NCBI GenBank assembly: GCA_944548615.1
Contig: OX155952.1
Coordinates: forward strand, 28,111,458-28,175,457
Direction of reading: 5' to 3'
DNA length: 64,000 nucleotides
DNA from: Micropterix aruncella
Taxonomy: Eukaryota > Arthropoda > Insecta > Lepidoptera > Micropterigidae
Of the stretch, positions 62,600 to 64,000 are shown in pieces (the stretch's first letter is position 1; each line of letters starts with the position of its first letter). A program made the translations under genes and the position numbers. The notes under the pieces are model-generated. The model was not told where the DNA came from, made no database searches, and was given only the letters and a program-made list of their open reading frames with translations.

Positions 62600-63789
62600 A
62601 TGAACCAGAATAAGTTAAAACATTTGCTTTTCGATGACGTATTTGGAGTTTTCGATATAATAATGGCGACTGCGGGTATAAATAAATTTTACAAACACGA
62701 GAACCAATTAAACAAATTTTGGGTTTTTCAGTATTTACTTTGGGTAACAACTACATCGAATTTGATATTTTTGTGGTTCGGCGCTATAATGTTTGTTTTT
62801 ACATCGGAGTCACTCCTCGCCATACTTGAAGTATTTCCAAACATTTTCGTCACTGTTAAATCTCTAGTAAAATTAGCCACGTTAATAATGCGCAGAAAGC
62901 TGATTTCTGACGTGGTACATGATTTAAAATCATTGTGGCCACGGGCCGACGACGAAAATGGCATAAAAAGATTCCATGAAATTGTATCTCCTACTTATAA
63001 AATATGTTTGTTGTTCTTGATATTGACAGCTTGCACTACACTTGCATTTGGCATGACTCCGATTGTAGGTGCTATGATGGATTATATCCAGTTTGGAGAA
63101 GCACGCGTGAAATTAGCTTTCGAGATTTGGTATCCTTTCGATTATGAAAAATCCGATGTGATTTTTGTGTTTGTTTTCATATCGCAGTTTTGGGGAGGTA
63201 ATATTGAAATCTAACTTTTTGATTGATATGTATTGGTCGAAATATGTAACTATTATTATAACGGCGACATTATAATTTCAGTCTATGCTACAGCTGTATA
63301 TAATATAATATGTGATATCTTTATGTGCATGTTAATATCCTTGTTGTGCTATCATTTTGAAATGATATCCGATTCTTTAAAAGCGATACAACCGAAACAG
63401 AGCAATTTGGATCAATACGAGATTTTAGAAACCGCAAGCGACGATTTAATAAAATGTATTTTGTATCATTGTCGTTTGTTAAGGTTGGTTGTTAACCACT
63501 TAAGTTATATTTTAGAGTATACTATTGAATATTTATTGAGTAATACTTTTATACTTTCAGACTGTGTCAATTATTGGAAGATATATTTAGCTTTCAATTA
63601 TTCGTTAATCTTTCTGTTACTGCTGTAATTCTTTGCGCGATTTTGTTTAATATAATGGCATGTAATTTACATTTTTATTCGTATCTGCGTATTTGCTTGG
63701 ATAAAATATCGACTTTTATTTTGTATATCGCTGTAGTCTCATTGCAAGTTTTTTTGCTATGTTGGTACAGTGATACACTAATAAGACAG
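62600..63789 (+). CDS. Odorant receptor OR-F, 5' part, exons 3+4 fused
   Basis: 7tm_6 receptor of the OR-A to D group on the opposite strand. Exon 1 62600-63197 (598 bp, MNQNKLKHLLFDDVFGVFDI), exon 2 63282-63483 (202 bp), then one exon 63561-63789 that corresponds to exons 3 and 4. Within it, 63658-63699 (ACNLHFYSYLRICL) aligns to the first 42 bp of intron 3 of the paralogs. The intron's last 29 bp and the first four codons of exon 4 (VVPP) are deleted, and the donor reads GC. The frame is open throughout. It ends at CAG|GTGATT. Exons 5 and 6 are beyond the window, so intactness cannot be judged. Confidence 0.88.
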
Positions 63790-63902
63790 GTGATTTAAAA
63801 TTTTATTAAACGTTATGATTTTAGTTTATTAGTAGTAGATTTTTAATTTTAGATATTTTTTATCTAATAATAAAGAAAATAGATAGATAGATACTTTATA
63901 GA

Positions 63903-63937
63903 TAGGATAAAATTAATTTACCTCGTGAAATTTGTTT
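63903..63937. repeat. Terminus resembling the 19229 element
   Basis: TAGGATAAAATTAATTTACC... matches the left arm of the 19229-19580 element. It follows TAGA tetramers at 63880-63895, in OR-F intron 4. The element could continue past the window. Confidence 0.55.
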
Positions 63938-64000
63938 CATCAAAAGCGATATTCTTCCATTCCTTATAGGTAAATACTTGATTTCAAAAGGGCATTTTTT

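Noticed and set aside
63655..63700. A GC-AG splice of intron 3 in OR-F
   Set aside because: The acceptor region is deleted and no AG lies between the donor and exon 4, so read-through is more likely than a rare GC donor.

Overview
This is eukaryotic, intron-containing, AT-rich and repeat-packed DNA from an insect, most likely a moth or butterfly. The only clearly functional genes are chemosensory 7-transmembrane odorant receptors (7tm_6 family). Around them lie LINE 3' ends, mariner, Helitron and MITE debris of the kind usual in lepidopteran genomes. The species cannot be named from the sequence alone.

Layout. Positions 1 to about 46,600 hold a tandem array whose repeat unit is about 9 kb. 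Units begin with the same sequence at about 1, 9465, 18272 and 42180. Each unit carries one intact odorant receptor on the minus strand (called here OR-A 252-4735, OR-B 9708-11699, OR-C 18494-20926, OR-D 42388-44939). A conserved upstream block, GC-rich repeat blocks, a plus-strand odorant-receptor pseudogene (8222, 17357, 41130) and a MITE follow. The fourth unit lacks the pseudogene within what is visible. All four receptors have six exons of exactly 598, 202, 97, 102, 156 and 57 bp, giving 403 residues.

Unit 3 is stretched to about 24 kb. It contains a 5'-truncated LINE (22138-23836), a 9.07-kb LTR retrotransposon with near-identical 1,552-bp LTRs and a 4-bp target duplication (23992-33062), and a 2.39-kb terminal-inverted-repeat transposon carrying satellites (33317-35707). 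Because the units are paralogous, most of these insertions can be checked against empty sites elsewhere in the same window.

From 46,600 to 62,000 the sequence is single-copy debris: mariner, several LINE ends, a Helitron helicase relic. It surrounds a fifth, more diverged receptor (OR-E 49777-54620, minus) with the same exon lengths. OR-F (62600 onward, plus strand, inverted relative to the array) is close to A-D and runs off the window. Its exons 3 and 4 are fused by a 41-bp deletion that made 42 bp of former intron coding.

Working together: the receptors would each form a ligand-gated channel with the Orco co-receptor in olfactory neurons. That role is family knowledge, not shown by the sequence. 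I found no CRISPR, operon-like or otherwise new multi-gene system. The most unusual content is the exonised intron, reciprocal pseudogene halves broken at an AT microsatellite, palindromes perfected in single paralogs, and the satellite-bearing transposon.
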